Shown piece after piece: positions 14,709 through 23,124 of a stretch of 47,852 nt of DNA. Position numbers and translations under genes: made by a program. The stretch comes from Microcoleus sp. AS-A8. Lineage in GTDB: Bacteria > Cyanobacteriota > Cyanobacteriia > Cyanobacteriales > Coleofasciculaceae. Location: the NCBI GenBank assembly GCA_039962225.1, contig JAMPKV010000039.1, forward strand, positions 1 to 47,852. The letters are read 5' to 3'. A model generated the notes under the pieces. That model saw only the letters and a program-made list of their open reading frames with translations. It had not been told where the DNA came from and made no database searches. Position 1 is the first letter of the stretch. Each line of letters begins with the position of its first letter.

Positions 14709-16727
14709 ATGTATGATTTAAGACCCAACCTAGAACCAGGCAACCCGGATGGTCACACTGTTCTGCGTTACCTGGTGGAAACAAAGCAAATGCCAATCGA
14801 TGCGGCTATAGAGCGAGTTTATCAAGCCGTGTCAAAGTTCGCCCAGGAATATCGGTCAGACCAAAACAAGTTGATGACGGGAATGATAGTTTCTGGAGTT
14901 TTCGGCCTACCTATTCTCTTCCCCTTTGGCGTGCCATCCCTACTAATTGCAGGGGCTATAGCAGGCTCGGTTTTCCGGTGGCAAGAGTTGGGAAGTATGC
15001 GCGACCGCCTCAAGCCCGAATATTCAGTTTTAAAAGGTTCAGTACTCCTCGAACAGTTCATCAAATGGTTGGCAACATCTCTTCGAGAGCGTAGAGAACA
15101 AGCCGCGAGTACTGGACAGTTCCAGCCAGATGCACTAACCCCAGCAAATATTATCGCGGCTTACGAACATACGGTGGAAGCGGTGATGAATGGCGAACAC
15201 TTGGATAACAATGCCTCAGACCCCATACTGGCACTATTTATTCTCAAGCTGCGGCAGCACACCAACCATTTACCCAACTGGGTTATCGATGCATTCCGGC
15301 AGTTAGAGCAGGCCGAAGGGGAGAGAGCATTAGATGTAGCTAAAGCTAGTCTTTATATGTGGGGAAATCTAGAGGAGCGATACCCGCAGAGGGTGAAGGA
15401 GAATCCACAAACTCCCCCTCCACAAATCGGCTCTAACACGAAATTAGGAGCGGTTGATGTTCCCTCTTCAGAGGTGGAGGGTGAGCAGAGCCTGGGAAAG
15501 CTCCTACAGGTTGGGAAGGATGAAGTACCAATAACTCTATCCATCACGTTGGATGAGCTGACCTCTGTTGGGAATCGCGCCATATCAGACCTAGCCTATA
15601 CAAACTACACGATTATTTTCCTCGGCACACCTGGAGCCGGTAAGACGACGGCTAAGGGAGTCATCTTGGGCAGAATGCTCCAAAAGTTTGGTAAGTCGCT
15701 CAGGCTTTATGCCATCGCGATGAAGAATGATTTCTTCGGCGGTGCCAAAGTCGCTCTTCTCAATCAAGATTCTGATTCTTGTTGGGAGATTCTTGTCGAG
15801 GTCATTACCGAACTTCGCTACCGAGCTTCAATGTTTCAAGGAACTCGCAAAGCTTACTGTGATGCCAATCCAGTCCGCTTAATTCTGGATGATTACGTCT
15901 CGCAGCAAAAACAATTTGATACTGTCCTTAAAGATAAAAAGGTTGGGCTACCAGAAGCGTCGGGAAGGATAAACAGTGTCAAATTCGGGGATGCTGTAGA
16001 TGCGATTTTATCTGAGATTTCGTTCAACGGAAGAGAGTTAAACGTATCCGCTATCGTTGGCACGCAATCTGGAAATATAGCTGACCTCACATTTTTGTCT
16101 TCTAAAAGCGGTAGGGCTGCCATAACTCTAATGATATTAGCTTTGAGGAATACTGAGAAACGGCAGGGGAATTATGAAGTTATCAGCCAAAGTATCAATA
16201 ATGCTCAGTTGATTGCGGATGAAGACGAGAGGAGGCGGTTGAAAGACGTTTTTCCACAAGCCAAAGAACTTTCAATTCTCCATCAGCAGCCTATCGTTCT
16301 CACCTCAAATTCGGATGCGGGAGAATACACTCTGGGAATTCTCCCGAATATCGTAGGCGAGTATGAGGAGTATGCTAACACTCGCTTAACTGAACCCGAA
16401 AATTGCTCCAACCCAAAACCTAACCAGTCCACTACCAAAACTGAATCAAACCGTGAAGACTGGGAACAAGCAATAGAGCATTTAGAGAAGACTTGGCAAA
16501 TCCCTACTTCCCAACGTTCAGAAGCCAGCCTGACAGACGTTCAGAAAAAGCTTTTGGAAATTATCAGGTCAGCTACTAAGTATCCCATCTCTTTTGAATC
16601 CATTCGCAAGTCTCGCAAGTGGGAAGACACTTCTCCAGATAGGCATACTCTAAAAGCGGAATTGCGCGAACTGGAGAAGGAATGGATAAAAGGAAACGAC
16701 ATCACAGGTTACTATCTTCAAGACTGA
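14709..16727 (+). CDS. Membrane-associated P-loop ATPase, possibly coupling-protein/DNA-pump type
   Basis: This 672-aa protein starts at ATG 14709, with AGGAGG 8 bases upstream; an in-frame ATG at 14664 lacks this. A hydrophobic hairpin (GMIVSGVFGLPILFPF, then VPSLLIAGAIAGSVF) lies at about residues 57-93. The ATPase domain has Walker A GTPGAGKTT near residue 306, Walker B VRLILDD near 390, and a motif VSAIVGTQSGN like the glutamine sensor of VirD4/TraG/HerA-type ATPases. The C-terminal ~70 residues look like a winged helix (LTDVQKKLLEIIRSATKYPI...). A membrane hairpin followed by a hexameric-type ATPase resembles type IV coupling proteins, but no relaxase or secretion-channel genes are nearby. 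It ends the parM operon. Confidence 0.55.
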   Translation: MYDLRPNLEPGNPDGHTVLRYLVETKQMPIDAAIERVYQAVSKFAQEYRSDQNKLMTGMIVSGVFGLPILFPFGVPSLLIAGAIAGSVFRWQELGSMRDRLKPEYSVLKGSVLLEQFIKWLATSLRERREQAASTGQFQPDALTPANIIAAYEHTVEAVMNGEHLDNNASDPILALFILKLRQHTNHLPNWVIDAFRQLEQAEGERALDVAKASLYMWGNLEERYPQRVKENPQTPPPQIGSNTKLGAVDVPSSEVEGEQSLGKLLQVGKDEVPITLSITLDELTSVGNRAISDLAYTNYTIIFLGTPGAGKTTAKGVILGRMLQKFGKSLRLYAIAMKNDFFGGAKVALLNQDSDSCWEILVEVITELRYRASMFQGTRKAYCDANPVRLILDDYVSQQKQFDTVLKDKKVGLPEASGRINSVKFGDAVDAILSEISFNGRELNVSAIVGTQSGNIADLTFLSSKSGRAAITLMILALRNTEKRQGNYEVISQSINNAQLIADEDERRRLKDVFPQAKELSILHQQPIVLTSNSDAGEYTLGILPNIVGEYEEYANTRLTEPENCSNPKPNQSTTKTESNREDWEQAIEHLEKTWQIPTSQRSEASLTDVQKKLLEIIRSATKYPISFESIRKSRKWEDTSPDRHTLKAELRELEKEWIKGNDITGYYLQD

Positions 16728-16741
16728 TTTGAAGTCACGGC

Positions 16742-16898
16742 GGAACAGTTCCAGGAACAGGAGAGGTGCTCTAAAAAACCCTGTTTCGTGCTGTTCCGCC
16801 GTTTCTGTTCGGTGTTCCAGGAACGCTGGAACTGGCGCATTATCAATGTTCCTAGCGTTCCGCAGCCTGTTTTGCTGTTCCACAAGCGTTCCAAGAAC
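16742..16898. repeat. GTTCC/GGAAC repeat array
   Basis: Eleven copies of GTTCC or its complement GGAAC occur in about 150 bp (starts 16742, 16748, 16754, 16793, 16814, 16820, 16828, 16848, 16857, 16877, 16888), against fewer than one expected by chance. The 11-bp palindrome GTTCCAGGAAC is present twice exactly (16748-16758, 16814-16824), and once with one change as GTTCCAAGAAC (16888-16898). The array fills the gap between the convergent P-loop ATPase and GIY-YIG genes. It looks like a multi-site protein-binding region (centromere, origin or transfer site). Confidence 0.7.
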
Positions 16899-16954
16899 GT
16901 TATCACAGACAAAAGGTGGCAGGACAATGAATAAAATAAAGATACAGAGGATTC

Positions 16955-17641
16955 TTAGACCATCAACAAACTATCAGTTGACGGGATAATTTCAGCTTCT
17001 TTTCTATAACTATTCACCCAATAAAGGATGATTGGCATGACTGATGTAGGAATGTCCTTAAACCATTCAACACCACCTTTTGCTGCTTTTCCCGTACTAT
17101 CAGTTAGCCTCTTGCTACTGAGTTGCTGATGAATGGTTCGCTCACATAAAGCTACCTGCTTTGTCCAAAGCGCAGTTAGCAGAATCGGTGGTTCTGAAAC
17201 AGCAGTTCTAAGACCAAGTTGCTGTTCAACTCTGTTGAGAATATTTTGCCCAGTCTGTCCTACTTTCAGTTTCGTGTCATAGCGATCAACTGCCCACCAA
17301 AGCATACCCTGTCTATGTTTTCCAGCGAGAACGTTATCTTCAAAAGTATAAATATAAATAAAACCGCTTCCATCTCCCACTAATGGATCAGAATAGCCTG
17401 TATTCCTAAGCTTTTCAAAACTCAGAGCATCTGTTAATACAGTAGGAGACTCAAAATAGTCAGTATTAAATGTTCTTTTAAGGCGGTTACATTTCTCTAA
17501 ATAATTCATTGAAGGAAAACCCTTCCAAACATAGGCAAAATCAGAAAGACTAAATCGAAAAACTCCCGGTGGAAGAGAAAGGCTATCAGTAATCTTAACC
17601 GCTGGAACATCATGCCAAATGTCTTCGATATTAAATGTCAT
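16955..17641 (-). CDS. GIY-YIG (T5orf172-type) nuclease
   Basis: This 228-aa protein has a C-terminal GIY-YIG nuclease domain of the T5orf172/MUG113 kind: GFIYIYTF (about residue 92), then KLKVGQTGQNILNRVEQQLG (about 125-144) with the conserved KxG and Arg. A CERTIHQQL helix and GGVEWFKD complete the fold. Such domains occur in phage, mobile-element and restriction nucleases. The N-terminal 85 residues have no domain I recognise. It is transcribed alone, convergent with the parM operon. The start is the only ATG giving the full frame. Confidence 0.75.
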   Translation of the reverse strand: MTFNIEDIWHDVPAVKITDSLSLPPGVFRFSLSDFAYVWKGFPSMNYLEKCNRLKRTFNTDYFESPTVLTDALSFEKLRNTGYSDPLVGDGSGFIYIYTFEDNVLAGKHRQGMLWWAVDRYDTKLKVGQTGQNILNRVEQQLGLRTAVSEPPILLTALWTKQVALCERTIHQQLSSKRLTDSTGKAAKGGVEWFKDIPTSVMPIILYWVNSYRKEAEIIPSTDSLLMV

Positions 17642-18226
17642 TTAGTCTTCTATCCTGGAACTAATTTTCTGTTTTCAGTGTCGCATTCCCCTTTTTCGTT
17701 CACCACCGTAAAAACACGGATGTTTTTTTGATTCCGCTTTCTTTAAGTTGAAACCAATTACCCCATGTTTACCCTTTGACCAATGATCTATTACTGCGAC
17801 TGATTCATCAGGAGACTTATAGCTCGTGTCAAGGGGTTTTAAGGATTGGGCAAACCCAATATGGGACTGTCGGGATACCTTAAGAAATTATTTTGTTATC
17901 ACATTGCTATAAAATTTTAAGCATGTGTCGAAATTTGAGGCAAGGAGATTTTAGGGACATAGATAAAATGATGATTTTTGGTACACCCGCCAGGAGCTAA
18001 AAGACCAGTTGAAGGTATGTTGGGTCGATGTAGCATCTATCGGTCGTTTTTTGGTACGCAGTTTAACCCCTTTATGGAAAAAAGAGGCTTACGGTTCTTG
18101 AGCATCATTGATGCAACCTGCCGAATCGGGTGTTGCTGCCAAAACAATAGGAGCGCTATCATCGGGTAAGCAACACAACATATAAATTGTGTTGTCTTAA
18201 GAACGACACAATGTAATAATTGAGTT
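17642..18226. other. Intergenic region upstream of the nucleotidyltransferase-like gene
   Basis: This is a 585-bp gap between divergent genes. It holds T-rich stretches (near 17724) and short frames without ribosome-binding sites or a recognisable family. The dyad at 18171-18194 is the main structured element. Promoters for both flanking transcripts must lie here, but no confident -35/-10 pair was assigned. Confidence 0.4.
18171..18194. promoter_or_regulatory. Candidate operator dyad before the 18.2-25.6 kb cluster
   Basis: CAACACAA (18171-18178) and TTGTGTTG (18187-18194) form a perfect 8-bp inverted repeat around an AT-only-but-one loop (CATATAAA). A further ACACAA half-site lies about 12 bp on (GACACAATG). 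It is about 30 bp before the ATG at 18227, a normal place for a repressor such as the XRE protein encoded in the cluster. Confidence 0.5.
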
Positions 18227-18670
18227 ATGATTCCGCCATTCAATCAAAATGGTCTTCTACCGCCAGGGATACATTTGGCTAATTGGCAGAACTTTGCCGA
18301 CCGATTCGGTACAACGCTCCATCGACAACACCTCCTTCTGGGGATGAAGTCGGGTCTGGAGGTTCTGCGAAGGGCAGGTTGTGGAATGGCTTATGTTGAC
18401 GGCAGCTTTGTAACGGAAAAGGAGCACCCCAATGACTTTGATATCTGCTGGGACATCACAGGAGTGGACTCAGACCTACTTGATCCAGTACTGCTGAAAT
18501 TCGACAAAGGTCGCTTTGCCCAGAAGATTAAATACTTCGGTGAATTTTTCCCAGCACAAGTAACCGAAAGTAGCACGGGAGTCGTTTTTTTAGAGTTTTT
18601 TCAGATTGATAAGGCAACAGGAAACCCGAAAGGTATTGTTGCCCTGAACCTGCGGGAGATATGGTCATGA
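18227..18670 (+). CDS. Nucleotidyltransferase-fold protein (DUF6932-like)
   Basis: This 147-aa protein has the signature of the polymerase-beta nucleotidyltransferase fold: AYVDGSFVTEKEHPNDFDICW (residues 55-75), that is a GS motif followed by D-x-D. It resembles small DUF6932-type proteins often found next to XRE or toxin-antitoxin regulators. It overlaps the next gene, an XRE/ImmA-IrrE protein, by 4 bp (ATGA), so the two are co-translated. It may be a minimal nucleotidyltransferase that modifies or inhibits a partner, or an antitoxin-like component. The catalytic state cannot be judged from sequence alone. It opens the eight-gene cluster. Confidence 0.65.
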   Translation: MIPPFNQNGLLPPGIHLANWQNFADRFGTTLHRQHLLLGMKSGLEVLRRAGCGMAYVDGSFVTEKEHPNDFDICWDITGVDSDLLDPVLLKFDKGRFAQKIKYFGEFFPAQVTESSTGVVFLEFFQIDKATGNPKGIVALNLREIWS

Positions 18671-20130
18671 TTAAGAATGAGCGGCAATACCGCATAACGA
18701 AAGCCCAAGTCGAAAAATTCTCGGATGCTGTGGCGCAGCTATCTGAGCGGCCAGATCAACATTCGCAGATCAATCCCATCTTGCGAAAAGCGGAGAGAGA
18801 AGCTCTAGAAAGCCAACTAGCAGAGCTGCGGGTTCAGCTAGAAGAATATGACGCTTTGCGCTCTGGTCAGAATGCCGTGCTTGAACTGGAATCACTGGAA
18901 GAATTGCCACGCGCACTCATCAAAGCACGTATTGCAGCAGGATTGACCCAAAAGGATTTAGCAGAGCGCCTCGGGCTGAAGGAACAACAGATCCAACGCT
19001 ATGAAGACACGGAGTATGCTTCCGCAAGCTTTTCTCGATTGGTAGAAGTGAGCCGAGCACTCGGAATTCAGGTACGTGAAGACATTCTTTTACCTAAAAT
19101 CTCGTCTGCTTATTTGCTCGACCGATTGAATCAAGCAGGTCTCGCTCACGATCTGATTTTGAAAAGATTTTTGCCTTCACTGCACGCGACGGATTCACAG
19201 ATAGAAAATGAAGAATCTGCTGGGAGTTTTGTTCTTCGTACAGCGACAGCATTGAAACGAGTATTTGGTTGGTCATGGGCTGATATTTTTAGTTCAAAAC
19301 CGCTGCAATTGAACACAGCCGCACTAGGCTCGGCACGCTTCAAAGTCAACGCTAACGCTAATGAACGACGGCTCAGTGCTTACACCGTTTACGCACACTT
19401 TCTGGCACTCCTTGTCCTGGACGCTACATTAAATTTACCAAAGAAGCCAATTCCTACAGACCCAACGCAGGTTCGGGAGGAAATTCGCTCCAAGTATGGC
19501 TCTCTAACTTTTGAGAATGCACTGCGCTACGTCTGGAGCTTAGGCATACCAGTCTTACCATTAAAAGATTCAGGTGCTTTTCATGGTGCTTGTTGGCGAG
19601 TGGGGGGACGCGATGTGATTGTTCTCAAACAACAAACTGACTTTCCAGCCCGTTGGCTTTTCGATCTCTTGCATGAGTTATATCACGCAGCGCAAGACCC
19701 ATCGCTTGACGATCGTGCCGTGATTGAAGCTGATGTAATGTCTCCAGAGCGCCGAGAGTCCAACGAAGAATTAGACGCCAGTGAATTTCCTGCTGATGTT
19801 GTACTCGAAAGCCGTGCATACGAGCTGTTTGAAATGTGCCTAGAGGCAGCAGGAAACAATGTTGCACGCCTCAAAGGGGTTGTTCCAAAAATTGCCAAGC
19901 AAGAGAATGTTCCGGTTGATGCACTTGCCAATCACGTAGCTTTCTGCTTATCGCTTATGGATAACAAAAATATCAACAATTGGTGGGGAACAGCAAACAA
20001 TCTCCAAGTTCGGGGAGAGAATCCTTGGAAGATTGCGCGTGACGTTTTTCTGGAGTACGCCGACTTTGATCGGCTCAATGAGGTTGATCGAGATCTTCTG
20101 TTACGAGCACTATCTGATATCAACAATTGA
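18667..20130 (+). CDS. XRE-family regulator fused to ImmA/IrrE metallopeptidase
   Basis: This 487-aa protein has a coiled-coil N-terminus (EREALESQLAELRVQLEEYD), an XRE helix-turn-helix (about residues 78-135, AAGLTQKDLAERLGLKEQQI) and a C-terminal zinc peptidase domain with HELYH at 336-340. Proteins of this architecture cleave repressors in response to damage or invasion, as with ImmR/ImmA and DdrO/IrrE, or regulate their own operons. ATG 18667 is preferred: GGGAG lies 8 bases upstream and it overlaps the previous stop as ATGA; ATG 18661 is also possible. It is a natural switch for the downstream enzymes. The candidate operator at 18171-18194 may be its target. Confidence 0.85.
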   Translation: MIKNERQYRITKAQVEKFSDAVAQLSERPDQHSQINPILRKAEREALESQLAELRVQLEEYDALRSGQNAVLELESLEELPRALIKARIAAGLTQKDLAERLGLKEQQIQRYEDTEYASASFSRLVEVSRALGIQVREDILLPKISSAYLLDRLNQAGLAHDLILKRFLPSLHATDSQIENEESAGSFVLRTATALKRVFGWSWADIFSSKPLQLNTAALGSARFKVNANANERRLSAYTVYAHFLALLVLDATLNLPKKPIPTDPTQVREEIRSKYGSLTFENALRYVWSLGIPVLPLKDSGAFHGACWRVGGRDVIVLKQQTDFPARWLFDLLHELYHAAQDPSLDDRAVIEADVMSPERRESNEELDASEFPADVVLESRAYELFEMCLEAAGNNVARLKGVVPKIAKQENVPVDALANHVAFCLSLMDNKNINNWWGTANNLQVRGENPWKIARDVFLEYADFDRLNEVDRDLLLRALSDINN

Positions 20131-20138
20131 GAGGAGTT

Positions 20139-20792
20139 ATGCCAGCGAAGCAATCACTGAAAGACAAAGTTAAATCCCTTGAAAGCAAGGTTACTTGCAG
20201 AAGTACGGATTGTAAAAACGACTTGCACTGCTTTTTACAAGCAAACTCAAAAAAATCTACTGATAAATTTGGTAAATGCCGTGAATGTGAGACAGAGCTA
20301 GTTGATTGGGAGCGGGTTCATAAACGGGATATTGGCGATATAAAGCATACTTTTGAAGCTCTCAAGCATGAAAAGATTCGACACCATTTTTGGCACATTG
20401 ACATCAACCAAGACCAAGGGGCAGTAAATCATGCTCTCAACAAGGGTCGGATCGACCTTCGTAAAGCTGCAACCCACAGACTTAGAAAGTATGTCGGCGA
20501 AGTGCATGAAATGTTGGATGGCAAAAAGCGCCCATATCGAGATGGTCAGCAAACTCCATATTCCGGTAACAGCATCTACTATGCTCAGCACGCTACAGCC
20601 TCCTGCTGCCGTAAGTGCGTTGAGTATTGGCATAACATTCCTCAAGGTAGAGATTTAACTGAGGATGAAATCGCATACCTCACTGACTTGGTCATGTTGT
20701 ACATAGAAGAGAAGCTGCCGCAATTGACAGACCAAGCACAGAAGACTCCACGGATACGGCGTCAACCCAAAAAAAATTCGTCTACTGAGTAG
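20139..20792 (+). CDS. Zinc-ribbon protein with DUF4186-like C-terminus
   Basis: This 217-aa protein has a Cys-rich N-terminus (C20, C25, C31, then CREC at 47-50) that could bind zinc. The C-terminal segment has the pattern ATASCCRKCVEYWH...NIPQGRDLTEDEI, then a helix ending YIEEKLPQL. I associate that pattern with DUF4186, a family of unknown function. The middle is rich in His and charged residues (HEKIRHHFWHIDINQDQG). GAGGAG precedes ATG 20139. It starts 8 bp after the ImmA/IrrE gene and 20 bp before the radical SAM gene, so it belongs to the same transcript. No catalytic role can be assigned. Confidence 0.6.
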   Translation: MPAKQSLKDKVKSLESKVTCRSTDCKNDLHCFLQANSKKSTDKFGKCRECETELVDWERVHKRDIGDIKHTFEALKHEKIRHHFWHIDINQDQGAVNHALNKGRIDLRKAATHRLRKYVGEVHEMLDGKKRPYRDGQQTPYSGNSIYYAQHATASCCRKCVEYWHNIPQGRDLTEDEIAYLTDLVMLYIEEKLPQLTDQAQKTPRIRRQPKKNSSTE

Positions 20793-20812
20793 TAGGGTAG
20801 GTAATAGTTTCA

Positions 20813-21820
20813 ATGGCAATCAACACAGAAGCATTATCAACTCGCTATCGAGCAGCATCAGTTGATCTAAGTAGCAAGCGTCTCTTAATCACAAACTTTC
20901 GGAACACTGAGCAGGAGAAGGATTTGAGTGAATCTCCTAACTGTGGTGGCATTGGGCGTATCCGACACTTCCGGCGCAATTTTGGCGGGTCTGGCTGGCC
21001 ACCAAACCCCTTACCTATCGACCCAGCTTGCAAGGTGCTTGGTCTGCCATCAATAGATATGATTCGGGCGCAGGTTTTCCAAAATGCTGCTTGCAACTGG
21101 CGTTGCTGGTATTGTTATGTTCCCTTTGAGTTGCTCAACGCCAACCCTGATTACTCAGAGTGGTTGAGTCCTGTCACTCTTGTCGATCGCTATCTCGACC
21201 AGCCTGATCCACCACCCATAATCGATCTAACAGGTGGTCAGCCAGATCTCGTTCCTGAATGGGTGCCCTGGATGATGGCTGAGATAAAAAGCCGTGGGCT
21301 TGAGCGCCAAGTCTACCTTTGGTCAGACGACAATCTTAGTAACGATTACTTCTGGCAATTTCTCTCTGACACGGACATTGAACTCATAGCTACATATGCC
21401 AACTACGGTCGCGTTTGCTGCTTCAAGGGTTTTAACGCCGAGTCGTTTGCGTTTAATACTCGTGCTGAACCTGCTCTCTTTGACCAGCAATTTGAGCTGA
21501 TGAGAAAGCTTTTGACGTTAGGCATCGATTTATATGCCTACGCCACATTTACAGCGCCATCGGGAGTCGGAATAGCAGACGATATGCGTCGCTTCGTTGA
21601 CCGTCTCCAAATGCTTGATGAAAACTTGCCACTGCGGACAGTTCCGCTCCAGATTCAGGAGTTCACGCCAGTCAAGGAACGTCTGAACCATGCCACCTCT
21701 GAAGCATTACAGAATCAACAAATTGCAATTGAAACCTGGCTTCAAGAGCTAGAGCGCCGATATTCCAGTGAAGAACGAGCCTGTAACATTGCCGATATAC
21801 CTCTTTGTGGAGGCAGATAA
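20813..21820 (+). CDS. Radical SAM enzyme
   Basis: This 335-aa protein has the iron-sulfur motif CNWRCWYC (C94, C98, C101, CxxxCxxC) followed by a glycine-rich strand LTGGQPDLV (about 149-157), as in radical SAM enzymes that bind S-adenosylmethionine. Extra cysteines occur upstream (SPNCGG, PACKVLG) and at the extreme C-terminus (RACNIADIPLCGGR); these might ligate an auxiliary cluster or metal. The substrate is unknown. It does not match queuosine-pathway QueE by length or motif order. The neighbours (methyltransferase-like, ASCH, kinase, dGTPase) suggest a nucleotide or nucleic-acid base as substrate. The stop is 2 bp before the next ATG. Confidence 0.8.
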   Translation: MAINTEALSTRYRAASVDLSSKRLLITNFRNTEQEKDLSESPNCGGIGRIRHFRRNFGGSGWPPNPLPIDPACKVLGLPSIDMIRAQVFQNAACNWRCWYCYVPFELLNANPDYSEWLSPVTLVDRYLDQPDPPPIIDLTGGQPDLVPEWVPWMMAEIKSRGLERQVYLWSDDNLSNDYFWQFLSDTDIELIATYANYGRVCCFKGFNAESFAFNTRAEPALFDQQFELMRKLLTLGIDLYAYATFTAPSGVGIADDMRRFVDRLQMLDENLPLRTVPLQIQEFTPVKERLNHATSEALQNQQIAIETWLQELERRYSSEERACNIADIPLCGGR

Positions 21821-21822
21821 CT

Positions 21823-23124
21823 ATGAAAATAACTCAAACTGAAGCACAGATGTTTGAAGATTCTGTTGACAGCTGGGTGCTTGATGCGCTCGCGTCTGGT
21901 GTCACTACATTTGAGCAATTACTGACCTTGCTGCCTGGTGTATATCCATCTATCGCCCTTAGCTCTCTCCAACGACTTGCATCTGCACAGAGGATTTCCA
22001 CAGAAGTCATGAAAGAGCTGGTCAAACCAGCGAAGAGTAAATTAGAGCAGTCAACTCGTTCATATCACCAGATTTCCTTACCTGTTCCCCATCCCCTTGA
22101 CTACGATTGGCGGTTTAGTGATGCGGCCGTTGAAATTTTGTTGAATGAGTGCAAGGAACTGACTCCTTTATATAGTACGATTGTACTGCTCGGTACCCCT
22201 AGCTTACTTCAGATGGGCATTGAACAGTCTTACCCACGCCAGCTAGTATTGCTTGAAGCCAGCTCGACGATAACAGCGAGTCTTACTCAAGCCGTACCTA
22301 ACGTGCAGGTAGTGCGGTGCGACGTAATCAAGGAGCCACTACCAAAACTCTCAGCAGAAGCTGTTGTTCTCGATCCACCGTGGTATCCAGAGCATATTCA
22401 ATCTTTTCTCTGGGCAGCTTGCCAACTTTGCAAAATCGGTGGATATATCTTAATTAGTATGCCTCCCTTCGGTACCAGACCTGGTATTGAGCGGGAATGG
22501 ATAAATACGCTGGACTGGACACAGAAAATCGGTCTTACCCTGCTCCGTTTGGATAAGATGGCTTTGCCTTATGTCACACCTTTATTTGAACTCAACGGAC
22601 TCAAGGCAGAAGGGGTTCATACAGTTCCAAGAGAATGGCGACGTGGCAATCTAGCAGTGTTCTCGCGTACCCATCAGGCTGAAGTCCCACGCCCAGCAGC
22701 CGTGCCACAAGAAGACGAATGGATTGAGGAAGTGCTGCTTGGCGTAAGGGTGCGTATCCGGCAGCCAAATCTATCAGGCTTTGCAGACCCATCTCTGGTA
22801 TCCGTTGTACCCAGAGATGTGCTTCAATCAGTGAGCCGGAGAGATTCGCGCCGGAGGTTGGCTGATGTTTGGACTTCTGGGAACCGCATCTTTGCTTGTC
22901 AGGGGCGGGGTGTGCTTCAGCAAATTCTGCGGGCAGTCGCAGTGGGGCGATCGCCTTACGAAGCGGTAGCTTTGGCTCTGGAGCGCCCGTTAAGCTCTAG
23001 GGAAACCGAGCTTGTCTCCCACGCAACCAATCAGATCATAAACCTTGTTAGTACAGAGCAAAAGGAGAATTTACTCTTTGGGGAACAGCGGAACTATACA
23101 AACCTCTCTCTTGCCGCTGGTTGA
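21823..23124 (+). CDS. SAM-dependent methyltransferase-like protein with DPPWY motif
   Basis: This 433-aa protein has an N-terminal winged-helix-like region (1-70) and a Rossmann domain: DYDWRFSDAAVEIL (93-106), VLLGTPSLLQMG in place of the classical glycine-rich loop, and AVVLDPPWY at 180-188. DPPWY is the amino-methylase motif IV, and the fold also resembles aminopropyltransferases of the BpsA/DUF43 type (DWRF, GTPSL), so either base N-methylation or aminopropyl/amine transfer is possible. A helical C-terminal domain (about 330-433) has no known match. ATG 21823 is chosen because GGAGG lies 9 bases upstream. It overlaps the ASCH gene. Confidence 0.7.
   Translation: MKITQTEAQMFEDSVDSWVLDALASGVTTFEQLLTLLPGVYPSIALSSLQRLASAQRISTEVMKELVKPAKSKLEQSTRSYHQISLPVPHPLDYDWRFSDAAVEILLNECKELTPLYSTIVLLGTPSLLQMGIEQSYPRQLVLLEASSTITASLTQAVPNVQVVRCDVIKEPLPKLSAEAVVLDPPWYPEHIQSFLWAACQLCKIGGYILISMPPFGTRPGIEREWINTLDWTQKIGLTLLRLDKMALPYVTPLFELNGLKAEGVHTVPREWRRGNLAVFSRTHQAEVPRPAAVPQEDEWIEEVLLGVRVRIRQPNLSGFADPSLVSVVPRDVLQSVSRRDSRRRLADVWTSGNRIFACQGRGVLQQILRAVAVGRSPYEAVALALERPLSSRETELVSHATNQIINLVSTEQKENLLFGEQRNYTNLSLAAG

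Noticed and set aside
14709-16727. Calling the P-loop ATPase a conjugation coupling protein (traD/virD4)
   Set aside because: The motifs and membrane hairpin are compatible, but no relaxase, oriT or mating-channel gene is present, so the name is not justified.
17978-18169. 63-codon frame upstream of the 18.2-kb cluster
   Set aside because: No family and no ribosome-binding site. An alternative frame in the same place also reads protein-like for about 40 codons, so at best it is an unidentifiable remnant.
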